Shown: piece by piece, positions 43,832-53,100 of the stretch | Position numbering within the stretch: position 1 is the first letter of the stretch | Layout of the letters: each line of letters begins with the position of its first letter | NCBI GenBank assembly: GCA_934725015.1 | Contig: CAKVAS010000004.1 | Span: forward strand, 124,001 to 188,000 | Reading direction: 5' to 3' | Length of the DNA stretch: 64,000 nt | Origin: an uncultured Bacteroidales bacterium | GTDB taxonomy: Bacteria > Bacteroidota > Bacteroidia > Bacteroidales > UBA932 | Program-made: the position numbers and the translations under genes | The notes under the pieces: generated by a model | Databases searched by the model: none | Seen by the model: only the letters and a program-made list of their open reading frames with translations | What the model was told of the DNA's origin: nothing

Positions 43832-46666
43832 ATGAACCACAATAAATCCATCCGTACTGCACTTTCTGCGGTTGCACTGCTTATGGGGAGCATGGTATAT
43901 GCCTACAGCCCGTCGATACGTAATTTCAGCAAAGACAGCTATAATGCCGCCACACAAAACTGGGACGTCGTCTTCAATAAGGACGGAATTGCATTCTTTG
44001 CAAATAACGACGGAATATTAGTTTTCGATTCCGAGAAATGGGCTATGCTCAAAAACCATAACAGAACGAATGTCCGATCCCTTTATTATGAGCCGGGCGA
44101 AGATGCCGTGTATGCGGGTTCCACGAATGAATTGGGCGTGCTTCGAATGGGTGAAGACGGATGTGGTCTGGTCTATACGTCCCTGTTGGACAGCCTGGGC
44201 ATCACTACGACGGAAATATGGAACATCGGGCGTCTTGACGGGCGGATTTTCTTTCAGGACGACCGGCATATCTATATTCTCGGGGACAACAACAGTGTCC
44301 GTACCTACGGGTTTGACGACAGGATATATTGTTCAAATGTCATTGACGGCATTCTGTACATCTATGTCAGCGGAAGCGGCTGCATGAAGCTTGCGGGCGG
44401 GAAATTCGAGACGCTTCCCGGCACTGAAGAACTCCGCGAGCGGAGGGTCTGCGCTATACTAAAGACGGCGGACGGGCACCTTGCGTTTGTCACGAGGCAA
44501 TATGGCGTGTTCGTTCTTGACGGGAGGAAACTTAAAGAAAAGCTCTATGCGTTTTCTTCCGGTCTGAAAGAGAGTATGGTCTATTCTGCCTCGGCAAGCA
44601 ACGGGAACATGGCCTTCGGGACTGTTACAGGAGGAGTCTTTGTCTGCAATGGCAGCACCGGAGAGTGGTACAATCTGAACACCCGTTCGGGTTTGGGCAA
44701 CAATACCGTGCTCAAGGTCAGATTCGATGCTGGAGACAATCTTTGGGCTTGCCTTGACAATGGCATATCATACATAAACCTGTCGGCTGCGGAACGCAGG
44801 CTGTTCGGGGACAATGACATCTATGGAACCGGATATGCGTCATGCGTGTGGAAGAACCGTCTTTATCTCGGCACTAATCAGGGGTTGTTCGAGACGGGAT
44901 ATCCTCTGCGTTCAGACAGCGAGTACCGGCGGTGCGACCGCCGGATAAGCCAGGTCTGGAGTCTCTCGGTGAAAGACGGGACTCTGTTTTGCTGCCATGA
45001 TTCGGGAATATATGTTTTGTATGCCGACGGGCATGAGAGTCATATCCCGCTCAACGGGACATGGAAACTAGAGGCTCCGGAAGGGCGGGAGGGTCTTCTT
45101 GTCGGAAGCAGCTATGACAAATTCTTCGTCTTGAGGAAGAACGGTGTCGGGAGATGGTCGTTCTCAAATTGGATTGACGGCGCTGATGATGCCAGCAAGG
45201 CGTTCTGCTTTGATTCCGGCGGGAGAATGTGGCTGGCTCATTGGGTTAAGGGGCTGTTCAGGCTATCCTTTGATTCGGATTACACGGAAGTCGTTTTCAC
45301 TGAGTATTTCAGTGACAGGAACGGATTTCCGACTTCTTTCAACAATTATCCGGACATTGTTGACGGCAGAGTCCTCTTCTCGACGGAGGGCGGTTTCTAT
45401 GCTTACGACAACGATCTGCAGAAAGCCGTGCCTGTGGACTCTCTCAATTCCAGATTCAGCTTCACTCCAATTGCCACGAGGCTTTTCAGAACTCCCGACG
45501 GAGATGATTTCTACACTTCCGGAAAGATTCAGGCCCTGGGCTACAGGGACAATTCCGGCGCCTATCGCATAGATTCCCTGTCTGTCCGCTATCTTGCATC
45601 AAGGCGTCCGCTCGGATTTGAATGCACGCTCTGCATGGACGACGGAAAGATTCTCCTGAACACGGAGGACGGATTCTCGATAATCAGTACGGACATGATA
45701 AAGAACAGAAAGGCCGAAAACGCCCCTCTGATAATCAGGAACATAACATCAATGAGCGGTTCTGTGGAAAAGACGGTTTTTGAAAACTTGTCATCGGGCA
45801 CCCCGGAAAGGCTCGTGCTCGCCCCTGACGAGAACACGCTGCGGTTCTCCTTCAGGATGATTGAATACAGGATGAAGGACGCTATCGCCTACAGCTGCAT
45901 GATGGAAGGATACGACCCCGGCTGGTCGCTTTCCGGAACCTCCAGCACAAAGGAATACACGAGACTTCCCTACGGCGCACACAAGTTCAGGATACGGGCA
46001 TACAACATCCTCACCGGCCAGAGCGGCGAGACCTCCATTGATTTCTACATAAAATATCCATGGTATCTGACGAAATGGGCGTTTGCCATATATGTCATCC
46101 TCTCCGGAGCGCTGATTTTCGGTCTTTATGTCCTCGCCCGCAAGGCTTATGAATCCAGAATTGCGGAGATTTCGCGGAGGAAGGAAAAGGAGATGCAGGA
46201 GGAGCGGATGAAGAATGACCTGCGGAACAAGGCCAACGAGCTCGCGACGTCGACGATGAACATCATCCGTAAAAATGAGGAACTCATTGACATCCAGGAG
46301 GGTCTGAACCGGGCGGAGAAAATGCTCCGTTCGGGGGAGAAGACGGAGAAGGTCATCGGGGTCATCGGTGAGATGAGGGATAATATAGACAGCAACATCA
46401 GGCATGACGACGACTGGAAAAAGTTTGAGAGGAATTTCGACATCGTGTATGACGAATATCTGACACGGCTCGGCAACACGTTCCCGGAACTTACGGTCAG
46501 TGACAAGAAACTGTGCGCCTATCTCAAGATGGGGCTGTCGTCAAAGGAAATCGCCCCTCTGCTGAACCTGACTTTCCGCAGCGTGGAGATGACTCGCTAC
46601 CGTCTCCGCAAGAAACTGAACCTTACGAGGGAACAGAATCTCATAGACTTTCTTCAGAAATTCTGA
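43832..46666 (+). CDS. Membrane sensor-regulator with Y_Y_Y and HTH domains
   Basis: 944 residues, the probable regulator of the PUL. A signal peptide (SAVALLMGSMVYA) leads to a periplasmic beta-propeller sensor (repeats such as GIAFFANNDGILVFDSEKWAML and GNMAFGTVTGGVFVCNG) and a Y_Y_Y domain (about residues 640-740; FSFRMIEYRMKDAIAYSCMMEGYDPGW, YGAHKFRIRAYN). A membrane helix (LTKWAFAIYVILSGALIFGLYVLA, about 743-766) and a coiled coil follow. The C-terminus is a LuxR-like HTH (LTVSDKKLCAYLKMGLSSKEIAPLLNLTFRSVEMTRYRLRKKLNL). It has no kinase or receiver domain, so it is a one-component sensor like SusR, not a hybrid two-component protein. It lies directly upstream of the GH16 gene. Confidence 0.85.
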   Translation: MNHNKSIRTALSAVALLMGSMVYAYSPSIRNFSKDSYNAATQNWDVVFNKDGIAFFANNDGILVFDSEKWAMLKNHNRTNVRSLYYEPGEDAVYAGSTNELGVLRMGEDGCGLVYTSLLDSLGITTTEIWNIGRLDGRIFFQDDRHIYILGDNNSVRTYGFDDRIYCSNVIDGILYIYVSGSGCMKLAGGKFETLPGTEELRERRVCAILKTADGHLAFVTRQYGVFVLDGRKLKEKLYAFSSGLKESMVYSASASNGNMAFGTVTGGVFVCNGSTGEWYNLNTRSGLGNNTVLKVRFDAGDNLWACLDNGISYINLSAAERRLFGDNDIYGTGYASCVWKNRLYLGTNQGLFETGYPLRSDSEYRRCDRRISQVWSLSVKDGTLFCCHDSGIYVLYADGHESHIPLNGTWKLEAPEGREGLLVGSSYDKFFVLRKNGVGRWSFSNWIDGADDASKAFCFDSGGRMWLAHWVKGLFRLSFDSDYTEVVFTEYFSDRNGFPTSFNNYPDIVDGRVLFSTEGGFYAYDNDLQKAVPVDSLNSRFSFTPIATRLFRTPDGDDFYTSGKIQALGYRDNSGAYRIDSLSVRYLASRRPLGFECTLCMDDGKILLNTEDGFSIISTDMIKNRKAENAPLIIRNITSMSGSVEKTVFENLSSGTPERLVLAPDENTLRFSFRMIEYRMKDAIAYSCMMEGYDPGWSLSGTSSTKEYTRLPYGAHKFRIRAYNILTGQSGETSIDFYIKYPWYLTKWAFAIYVILSGALIFGLYVLARKAYESRIAEISRRKEKEMQEERMKNDLRNKANELATSTMNIIRKNEELIDIQEGLNRAEKMLRSGEKTEKVIGVIGEMRDNIDSNIRHDDDWKKFERNFDIVYDEYLTRLGNTFPELTVSDKKLCAYLKMGLSSKEIAPLLNLTFRSVEMTRYRLRKKLNLTREQNLIDFLQKF

Positions 46667-46720
46667 CGATGCGTACGCCTCGGTGAGTTATTGCCCGGTG
46701 AGTTATTGAAAGTGCGGTGT

Positions 46721-46735
46721 TGAGTTTTTGTGAGT
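46721..46735 (+). promoter_or_regulatory. Candidate PUL operator, GH16 copy
   Basis: TGAGTTTTTGTGAGT, a direct repeat TGAGT-N5-TGAGT, ends 8 bp before the -33 element of the GH16 promoter. The same 15 bp lie upstream of susC (56133-56147). Related GGTGAGTTATTG copies occur at 46682 and 46697. Confidence 0.6.
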
Positions 46736-46743
46736 GCGCATAA

Positions 46744-46775
46744 TTCGGCGATAAGTTTTTTTACTGATATTTTTG
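46744..46775 (+). promoter_or_regulatory. Promoter of the GH16 gene
   Basis: TTCG (one mismatch), a 20-bp spacer and TATTTTTG at 46768-46775; the ATG is 71 bp further on. Confidence 0.65.
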
Positions 46776-46846
46776 CCCCGTCAATTGTCGGACTTGTTTC
46801 GGCGGTTGACGGGCATAATGTTTTACGGACTTATAACCCGATTTGC

Positions 46847-47857
46847 ATGGTTAAGAACACTATTTTCTCTGCGGGTCTCCGCCCGCTTCCCGCAGCTCTG
46901 ATTACGGCCTTCTTCCTTTTGGCCGGCTGCGGCTGCTCTTCCAAGACTGAACCGTCATCCTCTGTGACTTCTCCCGGTGAAGACTCGTCTGGCGTAAGTA
47001 CTCCTGACGAAGGCGCTCCGGGTGGAGACGAGCCGTCCATAGACTCCGAGGGCTACTCTCTTGTCTGGTCGGACGAGTTTGATTCCATGACTCTTGACCC
47101 GGACAAGTGGCTCATTGAGGTCAATGGAGACGGCGGCGGGAATGCCGAACTCCAGTATTATGATGAAAGCGGAATCTCGCTGTGCAAGGATCCGGACCAC
47201 GGCAACTCGGCTTTGGTAATAACGGCGCGCCGTCAGCAATGCAACGGAAAGTCGTTCGTCTCCGGCCGTCTGAACACTTCGGGAAGATTCCAGTTCACTT
47301 ACGGAAAGGTTGAGGGTAGGATTCGCCTGCCTCATACGGCAAACGGGCTGTGGCCTGCGTTCTGGCTTCTCGGCGCGGATTACGCGACAAATTCGTGGCC
47401 TCGCTGCGGAGAGGTGGACATAATGGAAATGGGCAATGCGGAGGGCATCAAAAACGGAACGCAGGACCGGTTCTTCAACGGGGCGTGCCATTGGGGCTAC
47501 TACAAGGGCGGCGCATATCCCAACTATGCCCGTTCGACGACTGCTTCATACGACCTTCAGGAAGGAGACTATCACACCTACACCCTGATTTGGACTCCGC
47601 AGTCCATAAAGATGTACCTTGACAGGGACAGCCGGCCCGAGACCTCGCCATACTATGAGATGGACATCGTCAACAAGGATGATGATTGGGGTGTGGGCCA
47701 CTATTTCCACCATGATTTCTTCATTATTCTTAATATGGCGGTCGGAGGCTACTTCACCGGCATCCTCACCCCCGATGGCATAACCGCTCTTCCCGAAAAC
47801 GGCGACGCCGCTTCGATGTATGTTGACTGGGTTCGAGTCTATCAGAAAAAGCAATAA
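46847..47857 (+). CDS. GH16 family beta-glucanase lipoprotein (laminarinase-like)
   Basis: 336 residues. A lipoprotein signal (ALITAFFLLAGC) and a Ser/Pro/Glu-rich linker precede a GH16 domain starting YSLVWSDEFDSMTLDPDKW. The catalytic motif is GEVDIMEMG near residue 190 (nucleophile and acid/base Glu of ExDxxE), with GKVEGRIRLPHTANGLWPAFWLLG before it and MYVDWVRVYQ at the end. The ExDIMExxG form without an extra Met bulge is typical of laminarinases, so it probably cuts beta-1,3-glucan at the cell surface. The ATG at 46847 is chosen because it starts the signal. Confidence 0.9.
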   Translation: MVKNTIFSAGLRPLPAALITAFFLLAGCGCSSKTEPSSSVTSPGEDSSGVSTPDEGAPGGDEPSIDSEGYSLVWSDEFDSMTLDPDKWLIEVNGDGGGNAELQYYDESGISLCKDPDHGNSALVITARRQQCNGKSFVSGRLNTSGRFQFTYGKVEGRIRLPHTANGLWPAFWLLGADYATNSWPRCGEVDIMEMGNAEGIKNGTQDRFFNGACHWGYYKGGAYPNYARSTTASYDLQEGDYHTYTLIWTPQSIKMYLDRDSRPETSPYYEMDIVNKDDDWGVGHYFHHDFFIILNMAVGGYFTGILTPDGITALPENGDAASMYVDWVRVYQKKQ

Positions 47858-47879
47858 CTTATTAAATAACACTATAACA

Positions 47880-48050
47880 ATGAAAAAGGATAACTTCAGC
47901 AGAGGCCTGCAATATGTTTCTCCTGACGTCATCGTTCAGGACATGGCGGTCGAGTCGGGATTTGCAGCGTCGGAAAAATGGAACGACGCCTCCAAGTCAA
48001 GTGCGGATTTTTATGGATTGTCCAATGATTATGACGGAGAATTTGAATAG
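47880..48050 (+). CDS. Small peptide with SPxV...ESGFA motif, copy A
   Basis: 56 residues, with no signal peptide or membrane segment. It shares with copy B (55677-55832) the pattern Y-x-S-P-x-V, then E-S-G-F-A-x-S, N-D-A-S, and a tail Y-D-x-x-[FW]-E. The start follows the GH16 stop by 22 bp and the stop precedes the next lipoprotein ATG by 12 bp, so all three are probably one transcript. The function is unknown. Similar small acidic ORFs precede surface-protein genes in other Bacteroidota, to my knowledge without a described role. Confidence 0.7.
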   Translation: MKKDNFSRGLQYVSPDVIVQDMAVESGFAASEKWNDASKSSADFYGLSNDYDGEFE

Positions 48051-48062
48051 GAGGACAGGATT

Positions 48063-50084
48063 ATGAAAAATTATACTAACGCGATTCTTTCTGTGCTGCT
48101 GCCGGCGGTGTCTTTAGTCGCATGTACAGAAAAGATTGAAGACGGTGCAACTCTTTCGGGGGGGGCAAGAACCATTGAGGTCAGTGTCGATGTCTATATT
48201 GACGGTGTAAACCATGCCGGTGTCCCTTCAAAGGCAACATGGACAGACGGCGAGGGGCTTCAGTGGGCATCAGATGAATCCGGCGCATTCGGGCTTGCCG
48301 ATGACAAAGGCACGAACAGTAATGCCGAGTCATTTTCCTTGGGCCCCGACGGCACGGCGACTTTTACGGGAAGTGTCAACGCGGCGGCGACCCGATTCCT
48401 TCCATACTATCCGAAAGTGGGCGCGGCAGGCGGAAACTCCGGAGATGTCACTATGAATTTCCCGATAGCATCGGTGCAGACACAGACGGAAGCCGGCGTT
48501 GTGGACGTTTCCTCTGACAGAATTGCCTTGACGGGAGTGGCTCCGGTGACGCTCGGCGCGGAAGTCAGTTATTCCGCCGCGATGAAGATGCAGTCTTCAA
48601 TGGCGAGATTCATCATCTATTCGACAACGGGTTCGTCGGAGTCTGTCAAGTCCGTTTCCCTCACGGTGCCCGACGACGTGAAAATCAGCGGACTGTGGGT
48701 GGTCGTGCAGCCATGGAACGGAGAGTCTCGTGCTTTTGTGGCCGGAGATCAGAAATCGACTGTGACGGTCAATCTCGCCGCTCCGTATGATTTGTCCGGC
48801 ATTGTGACGAAGGACGATGCACAAGGAATATATATGGGGTTGTGTCCGGCGAAGACGACAGGATGCACTTATGTCGTGACGACAGACAAGGGAACATATA
48901 CATTCGAGTCTTCCAAGGTAAAGGAGTTCAATGCCGGCACAATACATAACATCGCGCTCAACCTCGACAAGGGTGTGTTCAGTTCTACGGCAGATGAGGT
49001 CGTGTTTTTCCCCAACGGATCGGATTCTCCAGCTCCTCAGAATGTCAACAGTGACCAGAATACTCTGTACCTCGGAGCGACAACCGCGACTTATGGCGGC
49101 GAGCCTGTCACCATGAATCCGGACGACTGCGTGCTTGTCAGCGTCAATCCGGATGGAAGTGATGCATCCGACTGGGCTTCCGCAAGCTGGGAGAACACGA
49201 ACAATTATAATCTTCGGATAGTGATTGCAAAGAACAGGACAACTTCAGACCGTTCCTGCAAGGTGTATATGGATTATAAGGGCATCCGTTCCAAGAATTG
49301 CATAAATGTCCATCAGGATCCGGGCAGCGGACTCCCGGTCATCGTTCCTGTGCTCAATGAGGCATTTGATGGCGAGATTTCCTATGCCGGGGAGACCATT
49401 GCGGCCGCAAGCCTTGAACTTGCCGTAGATGGAAGCGTTGTTTCCGGCGCTGATGTGGACGAGTATGTTTCAGATGAGAAGTATGGGATTACGCTCTCGT
49501 GCGGAGGAGCCTCTGCTGTCTGCGCGTCGGGTGTTGTCAAGATAACTGTTCCTGAAAACACGTCGTCTGTCTCCAGGACATTCAAGCTCGTTGTCAAGAC
49601 GCAGGACGGCTCGGCGGAACTTTCTTTTACGCAGGCGGCCAATCCTGGCGGAGAAACGCCCGCGCATACATTCCAATATACGATTCGGGCAAATTATCCG
49701 GAGACCGACAAGCCAGGCTTCGACAGTGCTGCCGCTTCGTGGCAGCTGTATCATTTCTCAAATGTCGTGATTGACGGCATCGCATATCCCGCCGGGAAGA
49801 TGACGGAGATTCCGGAAGACCTCCAGAACGCGCTTGTTGAGTATGCATTGACACTTGTAGATCTGGAGACCGAAGACATAGGCGGTCAGACCGGCCCACA
49901 ATATACCGCCGAAGAGATGAGCGAATTCGTGTCGTTCACCCCGGTCGTGGATGCCGGAGCGGAAATGCACGTGAATGTCAATCTCACGGCAAACGACACT
50001 GGGAAGTTCCGCAATTTCAAGATACGGTCCTGCAATTCTGACGGAACGGTATATCAGACCAACCTGTATTTTCAGGTTCAGTAG
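48063..50084 (+). CDS. Fimbrillin-like lipoprotein with BACON-like domains, copy A
   Basis: 673 residues. Lipoprotein signal LPAVSLVAC. The SKATWTDGEGLQW segment is the typical N-terminal motif of fimbrillin-like (Mfa/FimA-type) surface lipoproteins. A middle and C-terminal part with SVSRTFKLVVKTQDGSAELSFTQAA resembles BACON domains, which bind glycans or mucin in PUL proteins. An 8-G tract lies at 48158-48165, near codon 33. Likely a surface adhesin or glycan-binding protein of the PUL. It ends at a strong bidirectional terminator. Confidence 0.75.
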   Translation: MKNYTNAILSVLLPAVSLVACTEKIEDGATLSGGARTIEVSVDVYIDGVNHAGVPSKATWTDGEGLQWASDESGAFGLADDKGTNSNAESFSLGPDGTATFTGSVNAAATRFLPYYPKVGAAGGNSGDVTMNFPIASVQTQTEAGVVDVSSDRIALTGVAPVTLGAEVSYSAAMKMQSSMARFIIYSTTGSSESVKSVSLTVPDDVKISGLWVVVQPWNGESRAFVAGDQKSTVTVNLAAPYDLSGIVTKDDAQGIYMGLCPAKTTGCTYVVTTDKGTYTFESSKVKEFNAGTIHNIALNLDKGVFSSTADEVVFFPNGSDSPAPQNVNSDQNTLYLGATTATYGGEPVTMNPDDCVLVSVNPDGSDASDWASASWENTNNYNLRIVIAKNRTTSDRSCKVYMDYKGIRSKNCINVHQDPGSGLPVIVPVLNEAFDGEISYAGETIAAASLELAVDGSVVSGADVDEYVSDEKYGITLSCGGASAVCASGVVKITVPENTSSVSRTFKLVVKTQDGSAELSFTQAANPGGETPAHTFQYTIRANYPETDKPGFDSAAASWQLYHFSNVVIDGIAYPAGKMTEIPEDLQNALVEYALTLVDLETEDIGGQTGPQYTAEEMSEFVSFTPVVDAGAEMHVNVNLTANDTGKFRNFKIRSCNSDGTVYQTNLYFQVQ

Positions 50085-50130
50085 AATGGAACTATAGCCT
50101 CAGGCGTCCTGCTTATATGCAAATGGGTGA

Positions 50131-50169
50131 GAAAAATCCCCGCAGCGGGAATCGCTGCGGGGATTTTTC
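50131..50169. terminator. Bidirectional terminator between convergent PUL operons
   Basis: A perfect 17-bp stem (GAAAAATCCCCGCAGCG at 50131-50147, complement 50153-50169) with a 5-nt loop and U-rich tails on both strands. It serves the GH16 operon and the GH78/GH3 operon. Confidence 0.92.
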
Positions 50170-53100
50170 TTATTTTATGATAGTCGTGCCCCGTTGCCGC
50201 ACGGTTTCGGCATCGGTGCAGAGAGAGAAAGTCCACTTGCCTCGGGTGACTTTTCTCAGACCGGCGGTCTCGTCGTAGGAGGCGAGGTCGTCGGGAGTGA
50301 GTCGCAGTCTGACCGTCTCGGACTCGCCCGGATTGAGCAGAGAGGTCTTGTGAAAGGCCTTCAGTTCGCGGAACTTGCCGTCGGGGGCGGTGGCGTAGAG
50401 CTGGACGACCTCCTTGCCGGCTGTCTTGCCGGTGTTGGTGACGGTGCAGCTGACCTCTATGCAGGGCAGTGCGGCGTTGTCTTGCGCTTGCCCGGATAGC
50501 TCGGGATTCTTTCCTGACGCCGCTTCCTTTCCGGAAACTTTGCGGATGTGAAAATCTCCGCAGCTGAAAGTCGTGTAGCTCAGCCCGAAGCCGAAGGGAC
50601 AGGCTGCCGGGATGCCTTTCTCAAGCAGGCGGCGGTAGCCTACTGACGTGCCCTCTTCATAGACAGTGAAGTCGTAGTTGCGGCCGCTGCGGGACGGAGT
50701 CCATGTCTCCTGAAAGCCCATATAAGGCTGCGGAACGGCGGCTGTGTATGCCGGGAAGTCGCGTGCGGAGGCGTTGTCCCAGTAGCTGCGCGTCAGCGAG
50801 AACGGAAGTCGGCCGGAAGGGTTCACACGGCCGCAGAGTATGTCCGCGACTGCCTCTCCGCCCTCCTGCCCCGGAAGCCATGCGAGAAGTACGGCATCGG
50901 GGAGACTTTCCCAGCCGTTCATCTCCATGGCCCCATCGACATTCAGCACCGCCACGACGGGCTTGCCCTGCGAATGGTAACAGTCACAGATTTCGTGCAG
51001 CGCTGAAATCTCCTCTGTAGAGAGACGATAGTGCCCGTCAAGGCTCCTGTCGCTGGCTTCTCCGGCAGAACGCCCGATTGTCACGACTGCGGCGTCGGTT
51101 TCGGCGCAGCGGGCGGAAACGGTCACCGCTTCAAGCGGCATCTCCGGAATCATCGGATGCCCGAAGTCCAGAAGCACCCAGGCGGAACTGCCTCGGATGC
51201 GGCTCCACTCGTTCGCGAGATGCGTCCTGTAAAGTTCCCGCAGCGGCGCGTCCACGGCGAACCCGCGGCTTTCCAAGGCCTTGTCAATCTGCGAGACCTC
51301 GCGGCAGTTCACATGACCCGAGCCTGTGCCTCCGGCAATAAGGTCATAGCTGCGAAGCCCGTAGAGCGCAAGACGGAGCGGCGTTGCCTGCTTGCCGGTT
51401 CGGAATTCACCGTTCCGTTCTGCCTCAACCTTGAACGGCAGCGCCCCGTTGTTCCGCAGCAGCACCATGGCTTCGGAAGCCATTTCCCTTGCGGCATCCT
51501 CGTGTGCCTCCGCGTCATATTCCCCGTTTCCGAAGTCTCCGCACCCTTCGCCCGCAGCCTTTCGGAACGACGGAGTCGCGGTCACATATTCCAAAATCCT
51601 CTCCGCATTCCTGTTCACTGCGGAAACCGGCAACTCTCCTGTACTGACGGAGCGAATGATGTCGTCAATCTGCTCCTGACTCCCCGGCATGATGAGGTCA
51701 TTCCCTGCAAGCACTTGAGCCGCAGTGTTTCTTCTCCCGATCCAGTCCGTCATCACCATTCCCTTGAAGCCCAACTGCTTCCGCAAGACGCCTTCCAGAA
51801 GCGCGGATGACTCACAGCAGAAAGTCCCGTTTATCTTGTTGTAGGAGGTCATCACCGTGAGCGGGCTGCAATGCCGGAGCGCGACCCCGAAAGTCCTGTA
51901 GTAGATGTCCTGAAGAGTCTTTTCGGATGCAATGACATCGTTCCCGTCCCGATTGGTCTCCTGATTGTTCGCCGCGAAATGCTTTAGGCAGGCCCCGACC
52001 CCGCTGTCCTGAATCCCGTTCACATACGCCGCCGCGATGAATCCTCCCAGCACAGGGTCTTCGGACATATATTCGAAATTCCTGCCGCACAGAGGGTTGC
52101 GCATTATGTTCATGCTCGGTCCGAGCAGCACATCGACCCCGTTGGCGTAGGCTTCCTCGCCCATTGCCCTGCACATCTTCCGCACAAGACCGGTGTTCCA
52201 GCTTGCCGCAAGCGCGGAGCCTACGGGGAAGGCCGTGCACCAGTACTCCCTCGCGTCTCCTTCCCGGACAGGGGATATTCGCAGCCCTGCCGGGCCGTCC
52301 GCCATAATTGTCTGCGGAATCCCGTACTGAGGAAACTCCGCCGTTGGCCCGGCCGCTCCCGGAACCGCTCCTGAAGCATTGGCGACATAGTCCAGCCCGT
52401 GAAGCGTCCCGGCGGACGCGCCGTTCAGCAGCCGTGCCTTCTCCGCGAGCGTCATCACCGCAACGATTCCTCCGATGTTATCGTGCCGCAGTTTTATCCG
52501 CGTGCCGTCGTCTTCCGAAAGAGGGCTTCCGGATGCCGAAGCACCGTCGGAAGCCCTTTCCCCGCCGCATTGGAAAATCTCCGGATATTTATGGATGAAA
52601 TAGACCGGCGTGCAGCTCCATGCGTGACAGGCACTGTTCAGCGGGGAGAAACGGTAAGGCGAGAGCCGGTCGTCCTCGGGGTCATAGACTTCCCAGAACG
52701 TGTCCGCTCCCTTGCGTACCATGCCGCCCCAGTAGTCGATGACAAAATCCCTTGCCTCGTCCTTCATTCCGCTCGCAATCATCGCCTCCACAAGGTAGTG
52801 GTTGCCGTAAGGCGAGCCTATCCGCACCGCCTTCCCGCAGAGAGCGACCCTCTCAAGCAGTCCCCGTCCCTCTTCCGGACGGGCGATGCCTCCGATGACT
52901 GCCCAGACCTGACTTATCCATGAAACCTGCCTGTCGGGACCGCTCACATATAGCCCGAGCTCCTTGTCATACAGATGCTTTCTTGCCGCCGTCCTCATCT
53001 TTCTTGCCGTAGCCGGGTAGGCGGTCACCGCCTTTTCCTCTCCAACGAGTTCTGCAAGTTCATAGGTCTTGTCCAGCGCAAATGCCGTAAGTCCCTGCAT

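Noticed and set aside
47829..47842. tRNA-like GGTTCGAGTCT
   Set aside because: It lies within the GH16 coding end (DWVRVYQ) and has no acceptor or anticodon stem around it.
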